From the NCBI RefSeq assembly GCF_020379485.1, contig NC_063448.1, positions 49,051,218-49,115,217 of the forward strand: a DNA stretch of 64,000 nt, in the 5' to 3' direction. The position numbers and the translations under genes were made by a program. How positions within the stretch are numbered: the stretch's first letter is position 1; each line of letters starts with the position of its first letter. Source of the stretch: Brassica napus. Taxonomy: Eukaryota > Streptophyta > Magnoliopsida > Brassicales > Brassicaceae. The notes below the pieces were generated by a model. That model worked only from the letters and a program-made list of their open reading frames with translations, did not search any database and was not told the DNA's origin. This document shows, one piece after another, positions 20,147 through 31,809 of the stretch.

Positions 20147-22165
20147 CTAGGTGGATGCCCGCGATTTCACAGATTTGAATGTTTTGTAACTATTTATTTA
20201 TTATAATTTTTTTAAGAATGATTGGTTTTTAAAAAGAATAAATATGACTATTTTAAATACTTTTTGAGATTTTGTATTGATAATTATACTAAAATTAGTT
20301 ATATAATATTCATGATTCAGTTTTAATAAAATTACTTAAGTTTTGAAGGTATATAATACTAAAACTTTTGAAATATTTTATATAGTTTAGAAATACTTGA
20401 TTCCTAAAAGTTATTTTATGAAGCATTATATATATTATATAAATCACATATTTAATTACCATAAATTAGTTTGTGCAATATATTTCGGTCGTTTGGATAA
20501 TGATAAAACTGGTTCTAAAACTGATTTTCTTACTCATAAAATAAAAAAATTTTAAAATCATTAACAAATCAAATTATAATATCATTTCTCAAATTCTGTA
20601 TATGATCGACACCCAATTAAAAAAATTAATTAAATGACTTCTCATTTAATATAAAATGAAATTTCAAAATAGATTTTATAAATTAATTTATAAGCTTGTA
20701 TAAATGACTTAAAACCTTTTATCATAATTTAAAACATATGATAAGCTAATATAAATAATTTTATAAATGTATTTATCATTTTTATAAATGATTTATAAAG
20801 CTTGTATGAATTTTATTAGACATTAATAGTTATTATAATACATTATATACAAATATATGCCTTTAAATAAGAATATAAAATCATTATATCAATTTTAATA
20901 AAAAAAATTTGTTTCTTATTTTATGTAGTTTACAAATATAAAAAAAAGTTGATCAAACATTATTATTATTTCTATAGTTTTAACAAATAGTTACCATAAA
21001 TAATTATTTTTAATATTATGTAGATTTTTACCAAGTGATATTAACTGTTTATAGCCTTATTTTTTTCTTTTAAATCTAATTAAAATAAAAATAAATAAAA
21101 ATTAAAAATTATCGACCAATCAATTTGTAACAATTTTTTAAGATTTCATAAATGATCGACACATAAACAAAAATCTCTTAAATGACTTCTCAACTAATAT
21201 ATAGTAGGATAATAGAATGAGATTTTTAAAAAGATTTTATAAATTAATTTATAAGCTCTTATAGATGACTTACAAACTCTTATGATAATTTAAAATATAC
21301 AATAAGACAAGATAAATAATTTAATAAATGTTTTTATATATATTTTATAAAGCATGTAATATGAACTTTAGAAGATGTTAATAGTTATTATGATAATTTA
21401 TATAAAATATAATGCTTTTAAATAAGAATACAAAATCATTATATTGATTTATATAAACGGTTTGTCGTTTATTATTTTATGTATTTTATAAATATAAAAA
21501 ATTGATATATATTAAATATTATCGACCAATCAATTTATGACAATTTTTTTGGGATTTCATATATGATCGACACATAAGAAAAAGTCTCTTAAGTCACTTC
21601 TCAATTAATATATAGTAGGATAGTAGGATGAGATTTTAAATTAAATTTTATAAATTAATTTATAAGCCCTCATAGATGACATACAAACTCTTATAATAAT
21701 TTAAAATATACAATAAGTGGAGATAAATAATTTTATAATTTTTTTATAAATGATTTATTAAAGCATATAATATGAACTTTAGAAGATGTTAATAGTTATT
21801 ATGATCATTTATACAAAAAATAATGCTTTTAAATAAGAATATAAAATCATTATATTGATTTATATAAACTGTTTGTCGTTTATTATTTTATGTATTTTAT
21901 AAATATAAAAAATGATCAATTTATTCCGCTTTCTATAATTTAAACAATTAGTTACCATAAATCACTATTTGTAATATTGTGTAAATTATTTGGCATGAGA
22001 TATTAATTGGTTAGAGACTTACCTTTCTTTTTAGATCTAAATAAAATAAATAAAAATTAAAAATCATCGACCAATCAAATTATAACAATTTTGTAAGAGT
22101 TTACCTATGATCGATATGTAAGCAAAAGTCACTAAAGTGAATTCTCAATTAATATATCAGAATTT
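20147..22165 (-). repeat. AT-rich Helitron-type tandem repeat array
   Basis: Three direct repeats of about 553, 415 and 538 bp, phased on the word CGACCAATCAA (about 21113, 21528, 22066) and on ATGATCGACAC (20602, 21156, 21564). On the minus strand two repeats begin TCCTACTATATATTAATTGA (from 21620) or the near-identical start from 21209, which are Helitron 5' ends. The left boundary reads, on the minus strand, GAAATCGCGGGCATCCACCTAG followed by T, a Helitron 3' end with a half-decayed hairpin. It is probably a non-autonomous Helitron with tandem internal duplication. Confidence 0.5.
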
Positions 22166-22344
22166 TAAAAGTGTACACTATCCCAATCATAAATAGTTTA
22201 AACTTTGAAGTACATTAAAATGATGGATTGTTTATCAAAGAAGATTTCTAGAAACACGGCTTTATGAATGTGACTTTGATTCATTTCTTCTACGCAATCT
22301 TGTTTCCCTTGTTATAAAAGAATTCGTTTGATATCATCACAAGT

Positions 22345-24459
22345 TCATAGCTTATTTAGTATAAGATGAGCACCAAAATGTGGATGAATTGTTATAACTG
22401 TGTAAGGCGCATGCACATAAGAGGGCGATAACTCGAAGAAGAATCTCCTTAGAATCAAAGCCAACGCAATTTTTGCCTCCAAAAGAGCAAAGTTCTGACC
22501 GATGCAAATCCTCGGCCCCCATCCAAAAGGCAAGAAACAGACATGGTTCTTTGTTGCCTTTGAGATCCCATCTTTGAACCTCTCTGGCTTGAACTCCGCT
22601 GCATCATCACCCCAAAGTTTAGTGTCACGATGGATTAGCAGAACAGGCATATTGACTTGAACTCCTGCTGGTAATGTCAAATCGCCTAGTTTGATCTCTT
22701 TGTGGATCGCTCGGTTCATCTGGATGAGTGGAGGATATAGCCTAAGAACCTCATAAATAATCATCGTCATCTGTTAGACACATTCAACAAAATCATCATT
22801 AATGTTATACCACTTCTTCAACTTTTTAGTAACACTTTTTGATGTTGTTACAAGAAATAATATCAACTTGAAATAGCATTTTGCTTTGGTTTAATACTTA
22901 CAACTTTGAGGTGGTTAATGCCTTCGATATCCGGTTCTCTATCACCAAAAACTTGAATCACTTCCTCCCGTGCCCGAGCCTGCCAATCTTGGTGCTGGCT
23001 TAATAAAACCATTGTCCAAGCCAAAAGTACTGAAGTGGTCTCTTGTCCTGCGAAGTAAAACAACTTACACTCTTCCAAAATTTCTTCGGTGGTAAGTCCA
23101 TTTCCTGTAGCTTCTAAATTTGATTCAAGAAGTAGACCCAACAAGTCGTCACTTGGTGCTTCTCCAGCGTCTCTCGCCTTTTCTCTATTGCTAATGATCC
23201 CTTTTAGTATAATTTGGATTTCTCTAACTATTGCCTTTATCCTTCTATTATTCCTTGTTGGAAAATGCCTACGCAAAAATAAAAAAATCACAATTCTACA
23301 TTGACAAATCTTGAGTAAAATAGTGTATGCCATGAACCATCATCACCCTCATTGTCTATTGATTTTGAATTAAAAACTCGTTAATATATACATAGTCTAA
23401 CTATATCCAAAAGTGACATTTCCAAGATGAATCTAGTATGTTAGAAATTTCATGATGAAAATAAATAATTACTAATCAAGGGTAATAGAAAGCGACCAGT
23501 CATGCTAGTATTGGACCAAGACAAGTCAAAGTCAAGTTTATTACCGATATCCAGGGATGTAATTCTTCCCTTGAGCTTGCATGATAAGATTTGCGAGTTC
23601 CCCTTGTAGTATAAATATCCTTTGTCCTTCTTTGTAGCTGCTACCAAAAGCTGTACGAGAGATCACATCCCCAGTCAAATTCACAATCCATGGCCAAACG
23701 TCAACCTCGCAGGAGGTCCCTTTCTCCGGAACTAGCTTCTCCCACTGGAACACAACCTCGCTACAACTTTGTTGGAACGTAGGGACCATATTCTATACAC
23801 AAAGATCATAATCAAGGCAACATGATCATCTCATCAGCCAAAAAAAAATTTAATGTTAGCTCTGAAAATATTATAAAAGATAATCTGAAACCTTAATCTT
23901 CTCAAAATGGAAGGCTGGGTTGATGATCTTCCGGTGCTTAGCCCACTTATGTCCATCAGCATTAGCGAGTCCATCAGCTATCAACACAACTAAAGGAAAC
24001 GTGTGCGTCTTTGGGAAATCATGAACTTTGTTATACACTTCTTTGATCAGTTGTGGATTCATTATTGTGATGGATGGTACGGGTCCTAACCATGTGAAAA
24101 AAGTTTTTCCTGTTGCAGCCACGTAAATATATTATTACTTATTAAAAAAAATTAATTCAAATTATATTAGCCAAAACAAGATACATATATATACCGTAAG
24201 TGGTGAGCATGTGAAAGGAGTAAGGCATGACAATTGAAATGAGATCATCCGTTGGTTTCATAGGTTTCGATCTTGCTTCCTTCAACATGCTAAAATTCCT
24301 TCTCATATCTCCGACAAGAGGCGTGTAACGAGTTCCGGCAAGACCTTGACTTCTCAGAAAACTCTCAAGCATCTTAGGTTTAACCCAAACCCACTCCACA
24401 GTTGTCCATATCCACCACAATACAGCAACTATAGCCAACGATGAAATTAGTATCTCCAT
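22345..24459 (-). CDS. CYP72A-type cytochrome P450, complete (possible CYP72A9 position)
   Basis: Five exons: 24195-24459, 23892-24109, 23545-23792, 22902-23268 and 22345-22770; 1524 bp, 507 codons plus stop. Exon 1 is four codons shorter and exon 4 one codon shorter than in the left-hand paralogues. Motifs: anchor [49 protein letters not shown]-helix [23 protein letters not shown] and heme loop [14 protein letters not shown]. It is intact and more divergent from the left trio than they are from each other. By gene order after the L18a/A7/A8 block it sits where Arabidopsis has CYP72A9, known as a gibberellin 13-hydroxylase; orthology, and so that activity, is only a suggestion. ER monooxygenase. 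A 6-kb transposon block separates it from the left trio. Confidence 0.92.
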
Positions 24460-24858
24460 TTTCTTAGTTGTCTTTAAAGTTTGAGAATCTTGATGAAGAA
24501 ATGCATGTGGTGGTGATATGTCTTTAATACTTGTAGAATTTGTGTTCCGGTCAATAAAATTATATTCTTGTAACCGTTGAACTTTTGCCTTTACTCAGGA
24601 GCCTCACGAGCTCTGGCCACATCTGTCTTCCATGCCTTAAGTCTTTATTCTTTGGAAACAATTAATTACGATGCCATAATTGCTAGTATAATGTTGATTT
24701 GTTACTTGAAACACGCAATCAGATAATGTTGACTTAATATATGAATTTTTGTTTGAAATAGTAAGAAATATACTTCACGCAAATTTATGTATTTTCCTAA
24801 TAAATTTCAGGAAATACATTGAAAATTAACAGAAAATATTGACTAATAACAATATTAC

Positions 24859-24859
<1 letters not shown>

Positions 24860-24905
<46 letters not shown>
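24860..24905. repeat. (AT)n microsatellite
   Basis: About 45 bp of uninterrupted AT dinucleotides in the intergenic space between two P450 genes. Confidence 0.95.
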
Positions 24906-24909
<4 letters not shown>

Positions 24910-25191
24910 GTTGGTTAATTATGTTATTACAATTTATAAAAAACATTATATAGAAATGATTCTATAACAATATTTCAATATAATTTATGAGAATTAACGC
25001 CTGAATACATCACTATGAACTCTTTTATATAATTCATGTCTAACGGTATTCTTTCACTATGTGAAAATCTGCATTTTATTTTAATTTGTATAATTCTTTT
25101 TTTTTTGGATTCAAAACTCAAACCTCATAATAGAAGTAATAACGAAGACTCAGTAAAACCAATATACCAAAGAGAATTTCACAAATACGTA

Positions 25192-25450
25192 CTCCCTCCG
25201 TTTTTTAATATAAGTCGTTTTAGAGAAATTTTTATGTTCCAAATTATATGACGTTTTCGGTTTTCTATGTAAAATTTATTAAACACTTAATGTTATATCC
25301 AATGATAATATACCTTCTATTTTATTATTGGTTGATTTGTGGTTAGGTAAATAATTAATGATGTTTTTTTTTAGAAAATATAAAAAATTAATGATTTCTT
25401 AATCTACGTGCACGATTATAAAATGACTTATATTAAAAAAACGGAGAGGG
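25192..25450. mobile_element. Stowaway-type MITE (Tc1/mariner)
   Basis: A 259-bp element with TA on both sides (25190-25191 and 25451-25452). The left end CTCCCTCCGTTTTTTAATAT and the right end (reverse complement) CCCTCTCCGTTTTTTTAATA form the classic Stowaway inverted repeat CTCCCTCCGTT. The interior is AT-rich and non-coding. It lies between the fourth and fifth P450 genes. Confidence 0.9.
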
Positions 25451-25452
25451 TA

Positions 25453-26717
25453 CTTATTACGCAACTAAATTTTTGTTTCATATAAATCTCACGAAATATA
25501 TTAAAAAGGAAATATTAGTCAACTAATTTTTTTCGTTCGAATAGTTCATGAACGTTCTGTTCTGAACATGCACTTGGATAATCGATAGATAAAGTGAATG
25601 TGTGACATTTAAAACTAATTTAAAATATCTCTCTGAAACAATTTAAAATATCTCTTTAAAATATCTCTCTGAAACACACCTGGGGCACAATTTGCATGGT
25701 GAGCTTTGCTCAGGAGTATTATTTTTTTTTCTTTTTTTTTTTTTGAAGAAAGGCTTTATTTTTTTCTTCTTGTAAATTAATTTCGATGTTTTTTTTTTGT
25801 TCAAAATTAATTTCGATAAGTTTTTGGGACGACAATGTCACTGTTCGTGACCAGCTTGATTGGCTTCTTATTGGTGACAAGAGTGAAAATAAGTAAATAT
25901 GTCATGTGTTTTTTCTATTCAGAAGGTGGTCACTTATCCACAAGTCTTTGTCCGTTTACTCGGATTTTCAATCAAGTACGGTGAGATTGATGAAGTATGT
26001 GTTCCTATCTTGTCACACTAATTGATGTAATGGTAAAGTACGGTCTAGCATGCATCCACGTTACTGGCCCTAAAATATATTATTTCGGAAAAACCAAAAG
26101 GGAAATGCTATCAATCACACTTTGATAGTGCTCGAGAGGCATCTTATAACGAAGAAAGGCTCTTCAAAACCCTATCTTCAGCTTCTGTCATACTCTCTTG
26201 TAAGTTTCTGCTTCTGGATGCATCGCATTATGATATCTTGGTTTACTTTCTATTACTAATGAAGGAGTTTGGAGTCAAAAAAAAAAACATGATCACATCA
26301 TCACATGCGCTAGATCAAATCGATATTTGTGACGCCACAAGAACATCCGCATATTTAACCCGAAATGCATTATAACTGTTGTACGTGGAAATCTAGAAAA
26401 GCATGATCCCTTGTCCTCCTTGTCCACGTATAAGTACATGCATTAACAAAGTTACATGCATAATGCATCATTTGATGCGCACTCATTTTTAAAGGGTCCC
26501 TGCAGGTACATAATAAAGCTACATTTTCTTTCTTATTTTTGGTTAAAGAATATATTACATGCATAGATGCCACAGATACTATTCTTTGTGGACGAATAAT
26601 TCATGAGAATTTACCAGTAGATTCTCGTGAATTTCTCCGTGTTATTATTTGGGTTTTATATGATGCTGGCTCTTGAATCTTGATAAAAAAGAAAACAGAG
26701 GATCTTGGAAACCTAGT
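25453..26717. other. Intergenic, no gene recognised
   Basis: AT-rich, with poly(T) runs near 25720-25795 and short low-complexity repeats (AAAATATCTCTCTGAAAC twice near 25625-25675). It ends in the 3' flank of the following P450 gene. No coding or transposon signature is clear. Confidence 0.5.
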
Positions 26718-28915
26718 TTACTGATCTTGGAGCGTGTGGAAGATCAACGGAGCACCAAACTGAGGATGAAGTGTAAGAACCGTGTGAGGTGCGTGAGTAT
26801 ACGTCGGAGACAGCTCGAAGGAGAATCTCCGCAGTATCAAGACAAGAGCCATCTTAGCTTCCATTAGAGCGAAGTTCTGACCAGGACAGAATCTTGGTCC
26901 CCATCCAAACGGTAGAAACGAAACTTGGTTCTTAGTGGCCTTTGAAATCCCATCAGCGAATCTCTCCGGTTTAAACTCATTAACGTCTTCTCCCCATAGC
27001 TCAGGATCACGATGAACCATAAGAGTAGGAATCACCACTTGTGCACCACCTGGAAGTGTCACCTCCTCATCTAGCTTTGTTTCTTTCTCTATGGTTCGAC
27101 CAAGTAGAATCCCTGGTGGGTATAACCTCAACACCTCGTTCAAGATCATGCTCATCTGTTTAATAAAAACGGAGGAAACGTTAGTCTAAGTTTTAATTTG
27201 GACACAAAGTAGAGGAAAAGCACATAGGATCTAAGCACCCTAGGCAAAGCTAGAAGTCACAAAATAAAAGGCCGACTGAGACGAACCGACTGAGACGAAA
27301 CTATATTAAATATTGTGGTTTTGGATTTGGAAGACTACGGGCTTTCCAAAACCTTTTGGTATTAAAAAAAAAAAGGTTTGTGTTTTTACTATTTTGAGTC
27401 GAGAGAGTGCATCAAAATTTGGTTTGTTGCTCTTCCCAAGGACTTGTAATATCTCTTGTCTAGCTTGATCTTGCCACTTCTTGTGAAGGCTCAGCATAAT
27501 CATAGTCCACACAAGCAGATCAGCAGTGGTTTCTTGGCCAGCAAAGTTAAACAGCCTGCACTCTTCTATCACATCTTTGGTACTCATCCCATGATCTCCT
27601 GAGTTAGATTCCAAAAGTATTCCCAGCAGATCATTCTTTGGAGCCTCTCCTGCTTCCATAGCTCTCTGTCTTTTCTTGATGATCTCTCCCAACCTAGACT
27701 TTACTTCTCTGTCTATTTGCTTCATCCTCATGTTGTTCCTTGTCGGTAGAAACCTAAACAATGAGAAAAAACACTTAATATCTCCATGTTTCTAAGAGTG
27801 AAAGTAACATGAATATTGGGATTTTACTTAGAGATTAATGGGTTATGGATTTTAATCTTCAAAGAGTATGTAAGAATATAAACTCCCACCAGGAGTTTCA
27901 ATGGGACATGACTAATATATAAAAAACTTAAGCAATCCATTTACAACCATTTGATTTTAAGTTGGAAACTCGTGAAACTTAGCAAGAAAGAAGATCGGTT
28001 ACCTCATTCCAGGTATAAAAGCCATCTCAAGAGCTTTTACAAGTCGTCGGCCTTGTTCTTCTTGAAGCTCAAAGATTCTCTTACCTTCCTCATAGCTACT
28101 ACCAAACGCCGTACGCGAGATTGCATCTGAGGTTACATCCTCAAGGTATGGCCAAACATCAATCTCAGCTGATGATCCTTGCTCCCTCACCAACCTCTCC
28201 CATTTGCTTATCATCTTGATGCAGCTCTCGTGGAACGCAGGTATCATAATCTACACAATCAAAGAACATAGCAAAACTCAGCACACAGTTTAAGAACAAA
28301 GGTTAGAAGTTAGAAACATGAGAAATGATGTAAGAAGAAGAAGACCTTGAGCTTTTCTAGATGAAAAGAATGGTTTATAATCTTCCTGTGCTTAGACCAT
28401 TTCTCTCCACTATACAACGCAACTCCAGTCGCAAAAAGCTCAACGACTGGGTGCACTGGCGGCTTCGGAAAATCGTTAGCTCTGTTTAGAACTTCTTTGA
28501 TGTGTTCTGGTTTCTTCACAATAACACTCGCTGTTGGTCCCATCCACATGTAACATGTCTCCCCTACACAAAACACCAAACCATTAAAAGAACAGACGAT
28601 CTCTGTTTTGAGTTCAAATCAGACCTTTAGCTTACCATGATCCTTAACGGTTTGTAATATCATAGGCATGACACGTGGCGTGTAATCGTCGGATAGACTG
28701 ATAGATCTGGACTTTGCTTGCTCCACCATACTAGCTTCCCTTACAGCGTCACCGACAAGAAAGGTGAAAGGAGTTCCAGAGAGACCTTGTCTCTTTAGAT
28801 AAGCCTCATGTTTCTTTGGTCTAAACCAAGCTAGGTTCAGACCTTTCCATATCAATACTGTTACCACCACGACCGCAGTCGCAACTGCAACCTCTGATAT
28901 ATCTGTCTTACTCAT
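26718..28915 (-). CDS. CYP72A8: CYP72A8-like cytochrome P450, complete
   Basis: Five exons: 28636-28915, 28346-28563, 28003-28250, 27390-27753 and 26718-27155; 1548 bp, 515 codons plus stop. Anchor [20 protein letters not shown]; family block [25 protein letters not shown]-helix; [16 protein letters not shown]-helix region; FKPERF; heme loop [19 protein letters not shown]. It is the most divergent cluster member (FCPGQ where others have ICIGQ, an [11 protein letters not shown] stretch and an extra C-terminal LQDQ), so its substrate pocket probably differs. The symbol rests on its position next to the CYP72A7 orthologue, matching Arabidopsis At3g14620; it is not proven. The minus-strand TATA box TATATATA (about 28999-29008) lies 85-95 bp upstream of the ATG, and a (TG)n run sits in the 5' leader (about 28943-28961). 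Confidence 0.9.
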
Positions 28916-29366
28916 AAACGCACTTCTTTGAGATATAGTTAGATGTGTGTGTGTGTGTGTGTTTTTACTGAAATTAAGTTACCAGATGATGATGATATGT
29001 ATATATAAGATAAGTAATCGTTGATTTTGCGTGTGCGCCGAGTATATCTGAGGCAGAGGAAAATTCAAAGACTGTTCTAGATTTTCTAAGTCCAGATAAT
29101 ATTTTTTTTTTTATGTTATGCTTTTTCTCATATTCTAGTTTTCTTTCTCTATGGTTGGCTCCTTGTAGAAACACATCCAAAGGAAGGTAGAGTTGAAATT
29201 AGCTTTGTATTATAGACTTTTCAAGATTAATAATGCAGCCACACTAGAAAACCACCTTAGACTTTGACTGAAGAAGACATATCCCTTAGAGACTAAACAA
29301 GTCTTTCTAAGATTTGCTTTTGTTACAGACTTTTATACACAGAGACACTTGATGAAAACACGAAAA

Positions 29367-31227
29367 TCAAAGCTTGTGGAGAATAAGATGAGCTCCGAAC
29401 TGAGGACGAGTGGTCATGACTGTTTGAGGCGCATGAACATAAGAAGGAGAAAGTTCAAAGGAGAATCTCTGCAGAATCAAAGCCAATGCCATCTTTGCCT
29501 CCAACAGAGCAAAACTCTGACCGATGCAGATCCTCGGTCCCCATCCAAAGGGGAAGAAGGAGACCTGGTTCTTCGTTGCCTTTGAGAGCCCGTCTCTGAA
29601 CCGCTCGGGGTTAAACTCCACTGCATCATCTCCCCAAAGCTCAGGGTCACGATGCACAAGTGCAGTTGGTATATAAACCTGAACTCCAGCTGGAAGAGTA
29701 AGCTCTCCTAGCTTCATTTCTTTGTTGACAGCTCTTTTAAGCTGAGCTACGGGAGGATATAGCCTCAAAACCTCATTGAAGATCATAGTCATCTGCTCAA
29801 AATCAAAAACGTCAAGTGAATTTAGTAAACTATGGATGCAGGAGAAGGTGGAAGATGTTTTTACTTACCACTTTAAGGTTGCTAAGAGAGTGTATATCTG
29901 GTTTAGTATTATTACCACCGAGTGTTTGCATCACTTCCTCTCGTGCCTTAACTTGCCAGTCTTGGTGATGGCTCAATAAAACCATAGTCCAGACCAAAAG
30001 TACTGAAGTTGTCTCTTGTCCCGCGAAATAAAACAGCTTGCACTCTTTCATCACCTCCTCTACGCTCATTCCATTTCTCTGAGACTCCTCTGAGTTTGAT
30101 TCAAGCAGTATCCCCAACAAATCGTTGTTCACCGCCTCTCCAGCTTCTCTGGCCTTCTCTCTTTTGCTGATAATACCTCTCAGTATTGTATTAATCTCTC
30201 TGTCTATTGCTTTCATCCTTCTATTGCTCTTTGTTGGGTAAAACCTACACCACACAACAAATTCTCAATAAGTTTTAAGTTTATTAAGTAACGCTTGTGT
30301 GTTTATGTAACCTCAGTCCAGGGATGTAAGATTTCTTAAAAGCTTGTGCGATGAGCTCAGCTAACTCCCCTTGGAGCTGAAATATCCTCTGCCCTTCTTT
30401 ATAGCTGCTTCCAAAAGCAGTATGTGAGATCACATCTGCAGTCAAATTCACAAGCCAAGGCCATACATCGACCTCACAAGGCGTTTCTTTATCCAGAACT
30501 AGCCTCTCCCATTGGCAGACAACCTCGCTGCAACAATGGTAGAACGCAGGGACCATGTTCTATAAAACCAGAAAGCAGATCGCTAAGTATCACACACTTA
30601 TACAGTTTAACTTGATTCAGACAAAACACAAAACCTTGATCTTCTCGAGGTGAAAAGCAGGGTTGATGATCCTCCTGTGATTAGCCCATTTATCTCCCTT
30701 ATAGCTCGCAAGCCCCCCTGCTAACAATCTGAACAAAGGGAACGTAGCAGCTTTCTCAAAGTCGTAAATCTTGTTGAAGACTTCCTTGATCTGCTCTGGA
30801 TTCGTTATCATGACAGCTGGAACTGGTCCTATCCATATAAAGAAACTCCTTCCTGTTCTCACCAATCTAGTCAACCTTTAAACTCTCTCTCCACAAAATC
30901 TCTCAAGATCTAAGAAGAAAGACGAGGGAGAGAAGAAGAAGCAGTACCGTGAGAGTTGAACATCTTCAAGGCAAGAGGAAGGAGACGTGGAGTGACGTCA
31001 TCCGTTAGCTTGATGGGCTTAGATCTGGCCTCCATCATCATATCAACATTCCTCTTTATATCTCCGACTAGAGGCGTGTAAGGAGTTCCGGCGAGTCCCT
31101 GTCTTCTCAGGTGACTCTCCAGCATCTTGGGTCTTATCCAGACATACTTCACGATCCGCCATGCCCACAAGGAAGCAGCTGCTGCTGCAACCACCACCAA
31201 AGCTGCTGCTACTACAGAAAAAGACAT
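29367..31227 (-). CDS. CYP72A7: CYP72A7-like cytochrome P450, complete
   Basis: Five exons: 30948-31227, 30635-30852, 30312-30559, 29869-30244 and 29367-29792; 1548 bp, 515 codons plus stop, no breaks. Motifs: hydrophobic anchor [79 protein letters not shown]-helix [30 protein letters not shown] and heme loop [19 protein letters not shown]. Exon 4 is six bases longer than in the left trio. The MSFSVVAA N-terminus, the DVISHTAF variant and its place one gene from L18a match Arabidopsis CYP72A7 (At3g14610) as I remember it. ER-bound monooxygenase; substrate unknown to me. A PIF/Harbinger element lies just upstream, starting within about 600 bp of the ATG. Confidence 0.92.
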
Positions 31228-31426
31228 CTCCAGTTCAGATCCTTTCTACTATCACTAGTGAAGATCCTTTGCCGCCAAAGGGTCTTTGTCTGTACTTGTC
31301 GTGAAAGTGGTTTCCATCTGTTCTTATCTAACCGCTATTTTTTTATTCTTAAAAAGACATCCACTAAGCAGCATGAACAGGCATGCTTTTTTTTTTTTTT
31401 TTAAACACTGTGAACATGCATGCTTA

Positions 31427-31809
31427 GAGCAACATTATTACAAGACTACTTGAGTCCTTAGAATTTCTTATTAATGTTGTTATGGTGAGAACATTGTTAT
31501 GGGACTTTGTTAAAAGTGATGATTATTGGTGGGACTTTAATTTGTCCTTAGCTACATAAATTATTTATTTTAGTACATAGCAACATAGACTTAATGTGTT
31601 TAGGATAAAACATATAACATTTTAAATTGTAAAAAATATGAAATAGACAAACATTTTATTCATTTCATAGAATATTACAAACATTTTTTTTATAAAAAAA
31701 ACAGAAAATCATACAAACAACATAAATAAAACAAAACAAACATCAACATTTTATTCAATTCATATAAATTTAGAAATTATATGTCATTTGGAATATGTCC
31801 AAATTTAGC
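31427..31809. other. 3' non-coding part of the PIF/Harbinger element (possible end)
   Basis: Begins TTA then GAGCAACATTATTACAAGAC; TTA is the usual PIF/Harbinger target triplet and GAGCA the usual start in Brassicaceae. I could not find a convincing matching inverted repeat on the other side; a weak counterpart, CTTGTGAATGTTGCTT, lies near 33195. The rest is AT-rich with no coding content. Confidence 0.35.
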
